64,000 bases of DNA from Streptomyces netropsis. GTDB lineage: Bacteria > Actinomycetota > Actinomycetes > Streptomycetales > Streptomycetaceae. This document shows positions 16,847 to 25,983 of the stretch, piece after piece; the first letter of the stretch is position 1; each line of letters starts with the position of its first letter. The notes beneath the pieces were generated by a model. That model saw only the letters and a program-made list of their open reading frames with translations, was not told the DNA's origin and did no database searches. The position numbers were made by a program, and so were the translations under genes. The stretch lies in assembly GCF_014203545.1 (NCBI RefSeq), contig NZ_JACHJG010000001.1:1-64000 (forward strand). Direction: 5' to 3'.

Positions 16847-18958
16847 ATGAAACCCCTCGGCACCGGCGACCCGCTTCGCCTCGGCCCGTACCGCCTGCTC
16901 GGCGTGCTCGGCGAAGGCGGCATGGGCAAGGTGTACATCGGACAGGACGGCGCCGGGCAGGCCGCCGCCGTGAAGGTCCTGCGGCCCGAACTGGCCCACG
17001 AGCACAACCTCGCGGCCCGCTTCGTCCGCGAGGCGCAGACGGCGCAGGCCGTCACGAGCCGCGGGGTGGCGCGCGTCCTCGGAGCGGAGACCGAGGGCGG
17101 CAGGCCGTGGATCGCCACCGAGTTCCTGGCGGGTCCGACGCTGGAGGAGGTCGCCGACGACATCGGCTTCCTCGACGAACCCGGCGTACGTGCCCTCGCG
17201 GCCTCCCTCGCACGCACCCTGGCGGACATCCACGCGGCGGGCCTCATCCACCGCGACCTCAAGCCCTCCAACATCATCCTCACCTCGGCCGGCCCGCGCG
17301 TCATCGACTTCGGCATCGCCCGCCCCGAACACGGCCTCACCCTCACCACCACCGGCCAGATCCCCGTCACCCCCGGGTACGGAGCCCCCGAACAGGTGCT
17401 GGGCCGCCGCGTCGCGCCCTCCGCCGACGTCTTCTCGCTCGGCGCGGTGCTGATCTACACGGCGAGCGGACACCGGGCGTTCGACGCGAGCCATGTCGCG
17501 GCGGTGCAGTACGAGGTCGTACACGGCGAGCCGGTGTGGGGGGACGTCCCGGACGCCCTCCGGGAGCTCATCGCCCCGCTGCTGGCCAAGGATCCGGCGG
17601 CCCGGCCCACTCCCGACCAGATCGTGAAGGCGTTCGCCCCGCCTCGGGGCGCCGACCGCATCTGGCGGCGCGGACCGGTGGCCGACGGCATCAAGCGTCG
17701 GGAAGGCGACGCACGGGCGCTGGTGGCGCCGATCACGGAGACGAGCGCCGGCGGCCGCCAGGTCTCGCGGCGTCACTTGATCACGGGGCTCGCCGTGGGC
17801 GGCACCGTGCTCGCGGCGGCGGGCGGCTCGGCCGCGTGGTGGCTGAGCCGCGGTTCCGGGAAGGTGACGCCGAAGCCGGACCCCTTCGCCATCCCGCCCG
17901 CGGTGAAGACCCCCGCGGCGCGCATCCTGTCCGCGGACGAGGGCGACTTCATCACCGGCGGGTCGCCGAAGGAACTGTGGGGCCCGGTCAAGGTGCTCCA
18001 CACCGATTCACCCGCACCGCTGCCCGTGCGCGACGTCATCGTCCTCGGCTCGGTGGACGGCGGCCTTGCCGCCCACAACGTCGTCGACGGCAAACGCCGC
18101 TGGGCCGCGGCCCAGGTCCACGCGCCCGGCCGCTACCTCTCACTGTCGGACCGGCTGATCGCGGCCGTCGGCACCGACGGCACACTGCTGACGTTCGTCG
18201 CGTCCACCGGCGAACCCAAGTGGACGGCCCCGGCCGAGGCCGCATGGCTCCTCGCGTCGGACGCCGAGGCGGTCTACCTCGTGACGAAGGACGGCCGGCT
18301 GCGCAGCGTCGGCCGCTCCGACGCGCGGATCCGCTGGACGGCCAAGGTCTCCGTCCGCCTCGGCGGCAAGCAGGGGAACGCCTCGCCCCGGGGCGTCATC
18401 GAGCGTGGCCACCTGGTCGTGGGCACCGCCGACGGGGACGTCGTCACCGTCGACACGAGCGACGGCCGCACGGTGTGGGACCTCCGCGCCCAGTCGGCGG
18501 AGCTGATCCGCCCTGCCGTATCCGACGGCACGGTGTACCTGAACGGCACGAACCTGGTGGCCCGCTCCCTGACCGACGGCAAGGAACTGTGGACGGTCAA
18601 GGCCAAGGACTACATGGGCAACGACCAGGCCTGGGGCCCGCCGACCGTCCACGGGGAATCCGTCTACGCCATCCATGGGAACTGGCCCAGACGGCTCAGG
18701 AGGGCCGACGGGAGCAAGGAATGGGAGTCACATGAGCCGGGCGGCATGCGCGGCCCGGTCATCATGCAGGGCTCCGGGGTGTGGGTTGCCGAGGACGACC
18801 CGGTGTACAGGTCGGTGAACACCGTGAACACGGACAAGGGCATGGGCATGTGGAAGTACAGGCTCAAGAACTCGAAGGAGAAGGTCTGGCTCGTGGCGGA
18901 CGGCAACCGCGTCTTCGTCCTGGACGGCCAGAACGTGATCGCGTTGCCGGTGTTCTGA
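16847..18958 (+). CDS. Membrane Ser/Thr protein kinase with PQQ-like repeat domain
   Basis: A 703-residue paralogue of the upstream kinase. Kinase motifs: LGEGGMGKVY (21-30), Lys43 in AAVKV, HRDLKPSN with Asp137, DFG at 154, and TPGYGAPEQV. A VSRRHLI anchor begins near 306 and a WLS-ending span follows. The exterior part has propeller blades (VDGGLAAHNVVDGKRRW, GDVVTVDTSDGRTVWDL, NLVARSLTDGKELW). ATG 16847 gives the family-like KPLGTGDPLRLGPYRLLG start; an in-frame GTG at 16805 inside the repeat tail is an alternative. It is likely part of the same transcript as the preceding two genes. Confidence 0.91.
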   Translation: MKPLGTGDPLRLGPYRLLGVLGEGGMGKVYIGQDGAGQAAAVKVLRPELAHEHNLAARFVREAQTAQAVTSRGVARVLGAETEGGRPWIATEFLAGPTLEEVADDIGFLDEPGVRALAASLARTLADIHAAGLIHRDLKPSNIILTSAGPRVIDFGIARPEHGLTLTTTGQIPVTPGYGAPEQVLGRRVAPSADVFSLGAVLIYTASGHRAFDASHVAAVQYEVVHGEPVWGDVPDALRELIAPLLAKDPAARPTPDQIVKAFAPPRGADRIWRRGPVADGIKRREGDARALVAPITETSAGGRQVSRRHLITGLAVGGTVLAAAGGSAAWWLSRGSGKVTPKPDPFAIPPAVKTPAARILSADEGDFITGGSPKELWGPVKVLHTDSPAPLPVRDVIVLGSVDGGLAAHNVVDGKRRWAAAQVHAPGRYLSLSDRLIAAVGTDGTLLTFVASTGEPKWTAPAEAAWLLASDAEAVYLVTKDGRLRSVGRSDARIRWTAKVSVRLGGKQGNASPRGVIERGHLVVGTADGDVVTVDTSDGRTVWDLRAQSAELIRPAVSDGTVYLNGTNLVARSLTDGKELWTVKAKDYMGNDQAWGPPTVHGESVYAIHGNWPRRLRRADGSKEWESHEPGGMRGPVIMQGSGVWVAEDDPVYRSVNTVNTDKGMGMWKYRLKNSKEKVWLVADGNRVFVLDGQNVIALPVF

Positions 18959-19076
18959 GGCGCCGTTCGAACGGATGAGTACCCGTACTCATGTCGCTGT
19001 CACTGCCTGTCAGTAGGCTGGGGACGCATGGTGATGCATTGACTGACGGGGAAGACGTGAGGGGCGGGCAGTAGAC

Positions 19077-19586
19077 GTGGTGGACGGTGCCGGCGGGACG
19101 GCGGGGACGGCGGGGGCGAGCGGTCCGGGCGGGTCAACGGCGAAGCTGGAAGCGGACCTTGAGCAGCTGAAGTCCTTCCAGGGGCGGGTGGACGCCCTCC
19201 TGACCGACCTCACCGGCTCCGAGGGCGGCCCGGACCGCCTCACCGGCAATCGCCTCGCGCAGGCGGTGCTGGGCAAGTCGTTCGGCGAGGCGGACGCCCT
19301 GTACTCCGCGTACGACGACGTCCACACCCAGCTGGCGACCCTCTCCCAGCTCCTGTTCGACCAGATCGAGGCCCTCGGCACCGCCATCCACGCCTCCCGG
19401 GTCGGCTACGCCAACATCGACCAAGAAGCGCGCGAACGCATGTGGGCCATCCAGGAACGGGCCAAGGAGCACTACAACCGCGAGCTGGACCCGCACGCGA
19501 AGGACGTTCCGTCGGAGCCGAGTTCGCAGCCGAGCCCGAAGCCGACACCGCCCCCGACGCCGGGCAGCCAGAAGGGCAGCATCTGA
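19077..19586 (+). CDS. Helical protein of a type VII secretion-like cluster
   Basis: A 169-residue protein that I do not recognise as a named family. Residues 20-125 are predicted long helices (KLEADLEQLKSFQGRVDALL; QLLFDQIEALGTAIHASR), much like ESX-associated helical-hairpin proteins, and the C-terminus is a Pro/Ser-rich tail (PSPKPTPPPTPG). GTG 19077 follows ggggcgggc; a second GTG is next to it. The stop overlaps the next gene (TGATG), which encodes a WXG-containing protein, so the two products may act or be exported together. Confidence 0.65.
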   Translation: MVDGAGGTAGTAGASGPGGSTAKLEADLEQLKSFQGRVDALLTDLTGSEGGPDRLTGNRLAQAVLGKSFGEADALYSAYDDVHTQLATLSQLLFDQIEALGTAIHASRVGYANIDQEARERMWAIQERAKEHYNRELDPHAKDVPSEPSSQPSPKPTPPPTPGSQKGSI

Positions 19587-21181
19587 TGACCACCCCACCC
19601 CCGGGCGGCGTAGGCCCGGTCATCCGGCGGACCGTCAACCCCGCGGTGATCACGTCCGACTTCGAGTCCCGGACCCACGAGCAGCTGCGCGCGATGATCG
19701 AGCACGCGGACGCGGCCAAGACGCGGGAACTCGGCGACAAGCTCAAGACCGCGGGCGTGGCCATCGGCAAGATCGGCGAGGACCTCCGGACGTACATGTC
19801 CCACGTCAACTGGGAGGGCGAGGCCGGCGACGCCTTCCGCAAGTGGGGCGCGAACATGGTCAACGCCACGACGCGGCTGGGGGAGTTCAGCGACAAGGCG
19901 GGCACGTGGATGGGCCACGCGGCGGAGACGCTGAGCTCGGTGAAGTCGTCGATGCCGGAGTACTCGGCGGCGTCGAAGGCGACCCTGAACTCCTACCTGT
20001 CCCAGCACCCGGGCGGCTTCCTCCTCAAGCCCCCGGCCTCCTCCGACGCCCCCAAGCCGGGCGGCGGCGTCCTGGCCGGCCCTACGCCGGAGGCGGCCAC
20101 GGCGGCCCAGAAGCGGCTCGACGAGGACCACGCGGAGGCGGTGAGCCTGATGCGGAAGCTTGCGGGGTCGTATGTGTGGTCGGCGCACAACATGGGGCAG
20201 GTGGAGAGGCCGCAGTTTCCGCCGGTGAAGGAAAAGTTCATGCCGGCGCCAGGAATTGACGGCGCGGACTACGTCCCGACCCCAGGCGTTGCTGCACGTC
20301 CTGGTCAGGCTGAACTTGGCCTGACGGGCTCGCAGGGATACGAGGACGGACCAGCTCGTTCCGCCGACACGGCTGTGCGCTCAGAACAGGAGGGTCGGGT
20401 CGATGTAGCCGCAGCTGCAGGCACAAGTGTGGGTGCGGTGCCCGGCCCTCGTCAGGAGACTGGTCCCGCTGCTGTGGAAATCGATGGTGGAGTGGCGACA
20501 CCACAAGGTCCCGCCCTCCCCTCCAGGGGGCCAGCGGTTCCTTCCCACGAGGGTGGTGCGCCCGACCAGGCCTTGCCGTTCCCGACCCAGGGCCTGCCTC
20601 CGTCGGGGGATATCGGTCGTGCGAAGACGGGCGTGGTGAGGGGGGAGCCGATCGGCGAAGTACGGCAACGGATGGTCCCCGGAATGCCTGGGCAGGGTGG
20701 TGGAGGCGGGACAAGCCCGGGGCAAGGTGTTGGTGGTAGGCGGGTCAATATGCCCGGGATGGGCGTACCCAATGACGGCATCGTCGGTGGTCGGCCGATG
20801 CCGCGCGCGACGGGGCCGTCACCGGCCCAGGCCCTCCGAGGAACTGTGATCGGAACTGAGTCCGGTTCAGGTCGCCCCCCGATGGGCCACGGTATCGGCG
20901 CGGCCATGCCGGGAGCCCCGTCGGGCCGGATGGGCGGCGGCCAGGGCGGTGGCCGACGCCTGGCAACCGAAAGTGGCGGAGTTGTAGGCGGCCGCCTTGC
21001 GGGGGCAATGGACCGACCGTTCACGCCAGGTGGGACGGGGCTTGTTCGCAGCCCCGGAGAGGCGGATCGGTCGCTCAATCGGAGCGCCTCCAGGTCCCGG
21101 CAACGTCCCGACTACCTGGTCGAGGACGAAGAGTCCTGGCCGCAAAGCGACCGGCGTATCGTCCCACCCGTCATCGACTGA
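19586..21181 (+). CDS. WXG100/PPE-like protein with Gly/Pro-rich C-terminus
   Basis: A 531-residue protein. The N-terminal 200 residues are helical with a WXG turn (SHVNWEGEAGDAFRKWG), the hallmark of ESX-secreted proteins. The C-terminal 300 residues are Gly/Pro/Arg-rich and low in hydrophobics (GQGGGGGTSPGQGVGG, PGMGVPNDGIVGGRPMP), similar in style to PPE-like partners. ATG 19586 overlaps the upstream stop. The mycosin gene starts 20 bp downstream, supporting a type VII secretion context. No core secretion ATPase lies in the window. Confidence 0.75.
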   Translation: MTTPPPGGVGPVIRRTVNPAVITSDFESRTHEQLRAMIEHADAAKTRELGDKLKTAGVAIGKIGEDLRTYMSHVNWEGEAGDAFRKWGANMVNATTRLGEFSDKAGTWMGHAAETLSSVKSSMPEYSAASKATLNSYLSQHPGGFLLKPPASSDAPKPGGGVLAGPTPEAATAAQKRLDEDHAEAVSLMRKLAGSYVWSAHNMGQVERPQFPPVKEKFMPAPGIDGADYVPTPGVAARPGQAELGLTGSQGYEDGPARSADTAVRSEQEGRVDVAAAAGTSVGAVPGPRQETGPAAVEIDGGVATPQGPALPSRGPAVPSHEGGAPDQALPFPTQGLPPSGDIGRAKTGVVRGEPIGEVRQRMVPGMPGQGGGGGTSPGQGVGGRRVNMPGMGVPNDGIVGGRPMPRATGPSPAQALRGTVIGTESGSGRPPMGHGIGAAMPGAPSGRMGGGQGGGRRLATESGGVVGGRLAGAMDRPFTPGGTGLVRSPGEADRSLNRSASRSRQRPDYLVEDEESWPQSDRRIVPPVID

Positions 21182-21201
21182 TCTCAGGCAGAGGCAGACA
21201 C

Positions 21202-22419
21202 ATGCATCGCAGCGCAGGTTCCGGGACCGGCAGGCAGAGAAGCTTGGTATGTGGTGTCGCCGTCCTCGTGGCACTTGCGATCTCCGCTCAGTCCGCTCGT
21301 GCGGACGCAGTTCGTTCGCAGCAGTGGCACCTGGATGCCATGCGGGCTGAGGAGATGTGGAAGGCCAGCACAGGTGACGGCGTGACGGTGGCAGTCGTCG
21401 ACAGCGGTGTGGACTCCGAACTACCTGACCTACGTGGTCGGCTTCTTCCGGGCAGAGACTTCTCAGGAGTCGCCGGAGGGGCTGACTCTGACTACGACGG
21501 CCATGGAACCAGGATGGCTGCGCTCATTGCAGGAACTGGAAAGAGTAACGCAGGGGCAGGTGCCATGGGACTGGCACCCGGAGCCAAGATTCTTCCCTTG
21601 CGTGTTGTCAACGACAAGGCTCCAGTAACTCAGATAGCACCAGGCACTGCCATGAGTGCGGCGATCCGGTACGCGGCGGATTCTGAGGCAAAGATCATCA
21701 ATATTTCAATGGGAAGGCCGGAAAGGAGCTCACTGGAGGCGGATGCCATTGAGTACGCCATCTCTAAGGGCAAGTTGGTATTTGCTGGTGTCGGTAATTG
21801 GGGCGACAAAGCCAACCCTGTTGTATACCCAGCGGCGTTCCCTGGAGTGGTGGGCGTAGCCGGAGTGGACCAGGAGATCGAAGCGACGACGGAGTCGGAG
21901 CGCGGTCCGCAAGTCGACCTGGCAGCCCCGGGCGACAACTTGATCATCACCTGCAAGGGTGGCACCGGAGTCTGCCGCAGCCACGGGACCAGCGGCGCCA
22001 CCGCCCTCGCCTCAGCCTCCGCCGCCCTCCTCTGGTCCATCCACCCCGACTGGACCGCCAACCAAATCACCCGCGTCCTGATCAACACCGCCGGCGGCCC
22101 CGAGAACGGCGACAAGCGCAGCGATTCGATCGGCTACGGCGTAGTCCGCCCTCGCATCGCCCTCAAGAACCCCGGGGACCCAGGGCCCGCTGACGTGAAC
22201 CCCCTCCCAGGTCCCAACTCCGCCTCGCCCGCCCCGCAGGCGACCGCGTCGCGAGCCACCGGTGGCATGCCCGGGCGATCTCCAGCCGATTCCGCATCCA
22301 AGGGCGACGACCTGCTCTCGACGCGCAACGTCCTCGCGGCAGGCGCCGCAGCCGTGGTCGCCCTGGCTGTCGCCGTGCCGCTGGGACTCAAGAGACGACG
22401 CAGGTCACGCCAGATGTAG
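21202..22419 (+). CDS. Type VII secretion-associated serine protease (mycosin, S8)
   Basis: A 405-residue subtilase. It has a signal peptide ending near SARADAV, and the catalytic triad Asp67 (VAVVDSGVD), His101 (YDGHGTRMAA) and Ser264 (CRSHGTSGATA), with oxyanion Asn199 (GVGNWG). A Pro/Ser/Ala linker leads to a C-terminal membrane span and an Arg-rich cytoplasmic tail (LKRRRRSRQM). This is the MycP layout: an outside protease tethered to the membrane, needed for ESX complex stability in mycobacteria. Its location between WXG-like genes fits. Base composition is less GC-rich than the kinase genes upstream. Confidence 0.92.
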   Translation: MHRSAGSGTGRQRSLVCGVAVLVALAISAQSARADAVRSQQWHLDAMRAEEMWKASTGDGVTVAVVDSGVDSELPDLRGRLLPGRDFSGVAGGADSDYDGHGTRMAALIAGTGKSNAGAGAMGLAPGAKILPLRVVNDKAPVTQIAPGTAMSAAIRYAADSEAKIINISMGRPERSSLEADAIEYAISKGKLVFAGVGNWGDKANPVVYPAAFPGVVGVAGVDQEIEATTESERGPQVDLAAPGDNLIITCKGGTGVCRSHGTSGATALASASAALLWSIHPDWTANQITRVLINTAGGPENGDKRSDSIGYGVVRPRIALKNPGDPGPADVNPLPGPNSASPAPQATASRATGGMPGRSPADSASKGDDLLSTRNVLAAGAAAVVALAVAVPLGLKRRRRSRQM

Positions 22420-22461
22420 CGTGCCGCAGGCATCCACACGATCACACACCAACGGGGAATC

Positions 22462-22917
22462 ATGACGGTTGGCACAGGGCTGCCAGAAGACTGGGACAAG
22501 CGCTTCAACCCGAGCCGCTACGACGCCGAGGGCAACTTGACCGCGAGTGCGCGTCAACAGGATGCCCAGATGGGCCTGGCATCGTCCGGTGGTGGCGGAG
22601 GAGGTGGAAACGGTACACACAAGGCTTCGAAAGAGCCGTGGACTGCCGCCGGCGGCGTGGCTGACGACTTGCGCTCGTCTGTGAGCGAGGGGATCAACCA
22701 GCTCAAGAAGGCTCACGAGAATGTCACGAAGGGGACGTCGGGGTTCTCCAGCGCGAAGGCGTTGGCAGACATCCTCGGTTCGTGGGAAGGGCGGCTGCAG
22801 AAGGTCAAAGCCGAGTGTGATGGCCTCAGTAGCAGTCTGAAGCAGACCGGTATCGACTTCAGCGAGAACGACAAGCAGGTCAAGGGCACCTTTGCCTCCG
22901 GCAAGGGTGGAAAGTAG
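22462..22917 (+). CDS. Small WXG-like protein of the type VII cluster
   Basis: A 151-residue protein with no signal peptide. After a Gly-rich stretch (about 43-49) come two helices joined near GSWEGRLQKVK, a WXG-type turn at about 108-110. It begins MTVGTGLPEDWDKRFNPSRY behind an acgggg ribosome-binding site. It is not recognised as a named family beyond the WXG-like shape. It ends 14 bp before the DUF1023 hydrolase gene and may be its co-secreted partner or chaperone. Confidence 0.65.
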   Translation: MTVGTGLPEDWDKRFNPSRYDAEGNLTASARQQDAQMGLASSGGGGGGGNGTHKASKEPWTAAGGVADDLRSSVSEGINQLKKAHENVTKGTSGFSSAKALADILGSWEGRLQKVKAECDGLSSSLKQTGIDFSENDKQVKGTFASGKGGK

Positions 22918-22931
22918 GGGGGCCACCGGTC

Positions 22932-24719
22932 GTGGTGACGATCAAAGAGCTGACCGAGCTGGACAGGTCCAAGTTCTCGGATGCTGCGGGTGGCTGGGCT
23001 GCTGTCAGTAACAGAGGCAGCGCGGCAATGGATCGCGTGAACAACGAGATGATCGCCAAGCTGCAGGCGACTCAACAAGGCTATACCGACGAGGCCGCGC
23101 GGAAGAGCCTGGCTCGGCTGAGCAGTAACTTCCAGTACATCCATGCGGAATGTGGCCTCATCCGGACAGCACTGAGCGGGCTCGCCTCCGAGCTTGAGGG
23201 TCCACAGCGCAAGCTCAAGGAAGCGCTGGCGGATGCCGCCGCCTTGAAGTTCACGGTCGAGGCGAACGGTGCGGTCAAGTACCCGGCCACCGTCCCATAC
23301 GCGCCCAACCTCTCCGGAGCGCAGCCGAAGGGTGTGCCGTTCGCCGCCAGCGCTGACCCGAACGAGGGCAAGGCCAGAGCGATAGCGAACCGGATAGTCG
23401 CCGCTCTCAGCGAGGCCAACGAGATCGACGGTCGTTACGCCAGGGCACTGGCGAAACTAAAGACGGACGCCACTCTCAAGAAGCCCAATTGGGCGGATGT
23501 TGCGCGAGACACCAAGGAAATCCAGAGTGCTGCGGGCAAGTATCTCAAGGAATCGGACATCCCCAAGGGTAAATCCCCCAAGGAGAACGCCGCTTGGTGG
23601 GGGAGGCTGAGCCAGGCGCAGCGGGAGGAGTACATATCTGTCCACCCGGCCAGCATCGGTGCCCTTGATGGTCTACCCGCCACTGCCCGAGACGAGGCAA
23701 ACCGCCTCGTGCTCGCTGAGGCTCGGGGAAGTGCTGAGCAGCAGCTCAGGGATCTCGACAGGGGGCCCAAGCCGAAGTACGAGCATCACATCAATCCCAT
23801 CACCGGGCTTCCCCTGCAAGGGAAGGGGAGCAAAAGGTTGGAGTGGGAAAATAAGAAGAAATACTTGCAAGATCAGCTGGCCGGCATAAAGCAGATTCAG
23901 AATCGGTTTGATCAAACCGGTGAAGGGGGACTTCCGAAGGCTTACCTTCTCGGTTTTGATGTCAAGGGATTTGGCCGCGCCATCGTAGCGAATGGGAATC
24001 CAGATACCGCCGAACACACTGCGGTCTATGTGCCTGGAACGACGGCTCGGCTAAGTAACGCGGAAAATGATATGGAAAAAGCGCTTGCGTTGTGGAGGCA
24101 GAGTAACGCAATGCCTGGCAATCCATCCGTATCGACGGTTACTTGGATCGGATACTCTGCCCCGCAGACTGCGCGCCCGTTTGAGGGCGGACATATCATT
24201 CCTGAGGCTTCATCCCTATCCTATGCCGACAAGGCTGCTCCGCAACTGAGTAAATTTCTCGACGGTGTGCGAACGGCGCAGGGTGGACCTCATGCCAGCC
24301 ACCTCACTGTCGTTGGACACAGCTATGGCACTACGGCTATCGGTGACGCTTCGGTAAACGGTGGTGGCCTTGGGGCAGACGACATCGTAGCGGTCGCCAG
24401 CCCTGGAATGCTGGTAAAGCATGCTGATGAGCTCGATGCCCCAAAGGGGCATGTTTGGTCGGAAGCTGCGAGTTGGACCAAGGACCAAGTGCCGGCCGGT
24501 GGCAAGATTGTACGCCTAGGGGGCGACAACGAGCTGACGCCGTGGCTTTCCCCGCTGAATCCGTTGAGTCAAAATGTACCCTCTGACCGAGTTTTTGGAG
24601 CCAATATCATGCAGACCGACTCCGATGATCACGGAGGTTACTGGAAGAGTGACTCGGTAAGTCTGTGGAATCAGGCAGCAGTGGTTACTGGAAACTACGA
24701 CTCGGTGAAGCGTGATTAA
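22932..24719 (+). CDS. Alpha/beta hydrolase (DUF1023-like) with helical N-terminus; candidate type VII effector
   Basis: A 595-residue protein. The first 350 residues are mostly helical and hydrophilic (VTIKELTELDRSKFSDAAGG start), like ESX substrate leaders. The C-terminal 230 residues form an alpha/beta hydrolase: strand VYVPGTTAR, nucleophile elbow VVGHSYGT with Ser464, and a late His in DDHGGYW. GTG 22932 is the likely start, 14 bp after the preceding stop. The stop region overlaps the next gene's GTG by 8 bp. The last kilobase is clearly less GC-rich (agtaacgcggaaaatgatat), suggesting acquisition from elsewhere. An effector role is inference from context. Confidence 0.8.
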   Translation: MVTIKELTELDRSKFSDAAGGWAAVSNRGSAAMDRVNNEMIAKLQATQQGYTDEAARKSLARLSSNFQYIHAECGLIRTALSGLASELEGPQRKLKEALADAAALKFTVEANGAVKYPATVPYAPNLSGAQPKGVPFAASADPNEGKARAIANRIVAALSEANEIDGRYARALAKLKTDATLKKPNWADVARDTKEIQSAAGKYLKESDIPKGKSPKENAAWWGRLSQAQREEYISVHPASIGALDGLPATARDEANRLVLAEARGSAEQQLRDLDRGPKPKYEHHINPITGLPLQGKGSKRLEWENKKKYLQDQLAGIKQIQNRFDQTGEGGLPKAYLLGFDVKGFGRAIVANGNPDTAEHTAVYVPGTTARLSNAENDMEKALALWRQSNAMPGNPSVSTVTWIGYSAPQTARPFEGGHIIPEASSLSYADKAAPQLSKFLDGVRTAQGGPHASHLTVVGHSYGTTAIGDASVNGGGLGADDIVAVASPGMLVKHADELDAPKGHVWSEAASWTKDQVPAGGKIVRLGGDNELTPWLSPLNPLSQNVPSDRVFGANIMQTDSDDHGGYWKSDSVSLWNQAAVVTGNYDSVKRD

Positions 24720-25296
24720 CTCTATGGCTCTCAAAGGTAAGCGTCATCGGCGCGGTTCATTCATATTGACAGCCATTGTGATGATTTCGATTTCTGGATG
24801 TGGTGTCATGGGTGATTCAAGTGCAAATGATTACACTCCCGAGGTGCGCGACGTCGACGATTCGCGAAACGTGGCCAAAGAGCTGTCTAGTCAGATCCTT
24901 GACGTCATAGACCTGAAGGGGAAGACGAGTGAGCCCGGACCGGGGGTTTCGCCTTGCGAAGAGGATCCCAAGCATCGATACAAAATTCGGCACCCGTGGT
25001 CTCTCTGGGGGGTCCCTGAGCAGGACATGGAGCGATCCATGGAGCGACTCAAGGATGAACTGCCCAAGCGTGGCTGGAAAGTGGCAAGTTATGGGCGCGA
25101 TAAGAGTGCTGCCCAGAACCTTGAACTGATTGCCGAATCGACCAAGTCCAAGTTCTCGGTGAACATTACGTTCATGGATAAAAGAAGGTCGAGTGAGGAG
25201 GTGGCCGCCAGGGCAGGCAAGACGTCGGGCATCATGGTCGACCTCGTATCGGGGTGCTTCCGTGTGCCAGACGGCAAGAGTGTCGACCAGTACTGA
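24712..25296 (+). CDS. Small lipoprotein, candidate immunity partner
   Basis: A 194-residue protein with lipoprotein signal MISISGC, putting the acyl Cys at residue 30 from GTG 24712. The mature part is charged, with Cys residues in SPCEEDPKHRY and SGCFRVPDG that may form a disulfide. It is not recognised as a named family. GTG 24712 overlaps the hydrolase stop, so it is coupled to it; ATG 24724 is the other possible start. A lipoprotein directly behind a secreted lipase-like protein recalls the staphylococcal TslA-TilA effector-immunity pair, which is an analogy only. Confidence 0.7.
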   Translation: MINSMALKGKRHRRGSFILTAIVMISISGCGVMGDSSANDYTPEVRDVDDSRNVAKELSSQILDVIDLKGKTSEPGPGVSPCEEDPKHRYKIRHPWSLWGVPEQDMERSMERLKDELPKRGWKVASYGRDKSAAQNLELIAESTKSKFSVNITFMDKRRSSEEVAARAGKTSGIMVDLVSGCFRVPDGKSVDQY

Positions 25297-25461
25297 AGTA
25301 ATGCGACAACGTGGCGCTCGGCGAACCGAGCCGGACGCGGTGACGACCCAGCTTGTCGAAACTCACCTCGTAGCCTATGGGTCTAGCTCTCGTGCCCTTC
25401 GAAGTACGTATGAGTGGCTTCGACTTGGTCGCGAGAGGTGGTCTGGCGGAGGCATTTAGGT

Positions 25462-25773
25462 ATGATCATGTTCATGTTCTTGCCTGTTTTCACGTTGACT
25501 CTCGGGCTTGCTGCTACAGCCTTTGGTGTCTGTCTCGCCTTCAATTTCCGGGGCCTTTCTACGGCCCTCGCTCAGTACGCCCAGGCGCGGGGTGAGCGGG
25601 TGTACCGGCGGCTTGGCGGGCAGGGGGACCTTGGCGGGTTTGACGGCCTCAGGACACCGCTCATCACCGTAAGCGCCGGTACGGCGAGGTATCGGTACTT
25701 GGGTTCACTGATGGCTGTCGTCGGCCTTGCCCTGTCGTTCGGCTCGTTCATGGTGACTCTCAGCCGCTCGTAG
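25462..25773 (+). CDS. Small two-span membrane protein
   Basis: A 103-residue protein with two hydrophobic segments, MFMFLPVFTLTLGLAATAFG near the start and SLMAVVGLALSFGSFMVTL near the end. Between them is a basic loop (ARGERVYRRLGGQGDLGG). ATG 25462 is set by ggcggagg nine bases upstream. It is last in the type VII-like gene run. Not recognised; it may assist membrane assembly. Confidence 0.6.
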   Translation: MIMFMFLPVFTLTLGLAATAFGVCLAFNFRGLSTALAQYAQARGERVYRRLGGQGDLGGFDGLRTPLITVSAGTARYRYLGSLMAVVGLALSFGSFMVTLSRS

Positions 25774-25983
25774 CACGGGGGCAGTGCGGGAACTTCGCGT
25801 CGCCAGCCTCGACCCACTCACCCGCGTCGTGAAGCGTAATCTCAAGAAGATCCAGAGCGCTCACACTTGCTTAACGGCTGCCTTGCCGAGATCGGCTTGA
25901 TCACCGATCCGTGATCGACCCTGCCGCTATCGCGATTTCAACCGCAGCAACAAGAAGAGGAAGGCTCGTCGGACATGCGTGAT

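Noticed and set aside
13270..17370. 1366-codon minus-strand frame over the kinase genes
   Set aside because: Shadow of three plus-strand genes with intact kinase motifs; no ribosome site or domain on the minus strand.
25850..25915. Remnant of a transposase C-terminus (LNGCLAEIGLITDP)
   Set aside because: Only about 20 codons are open and I cannot tie them to a family; too short to support a pseudogene call.
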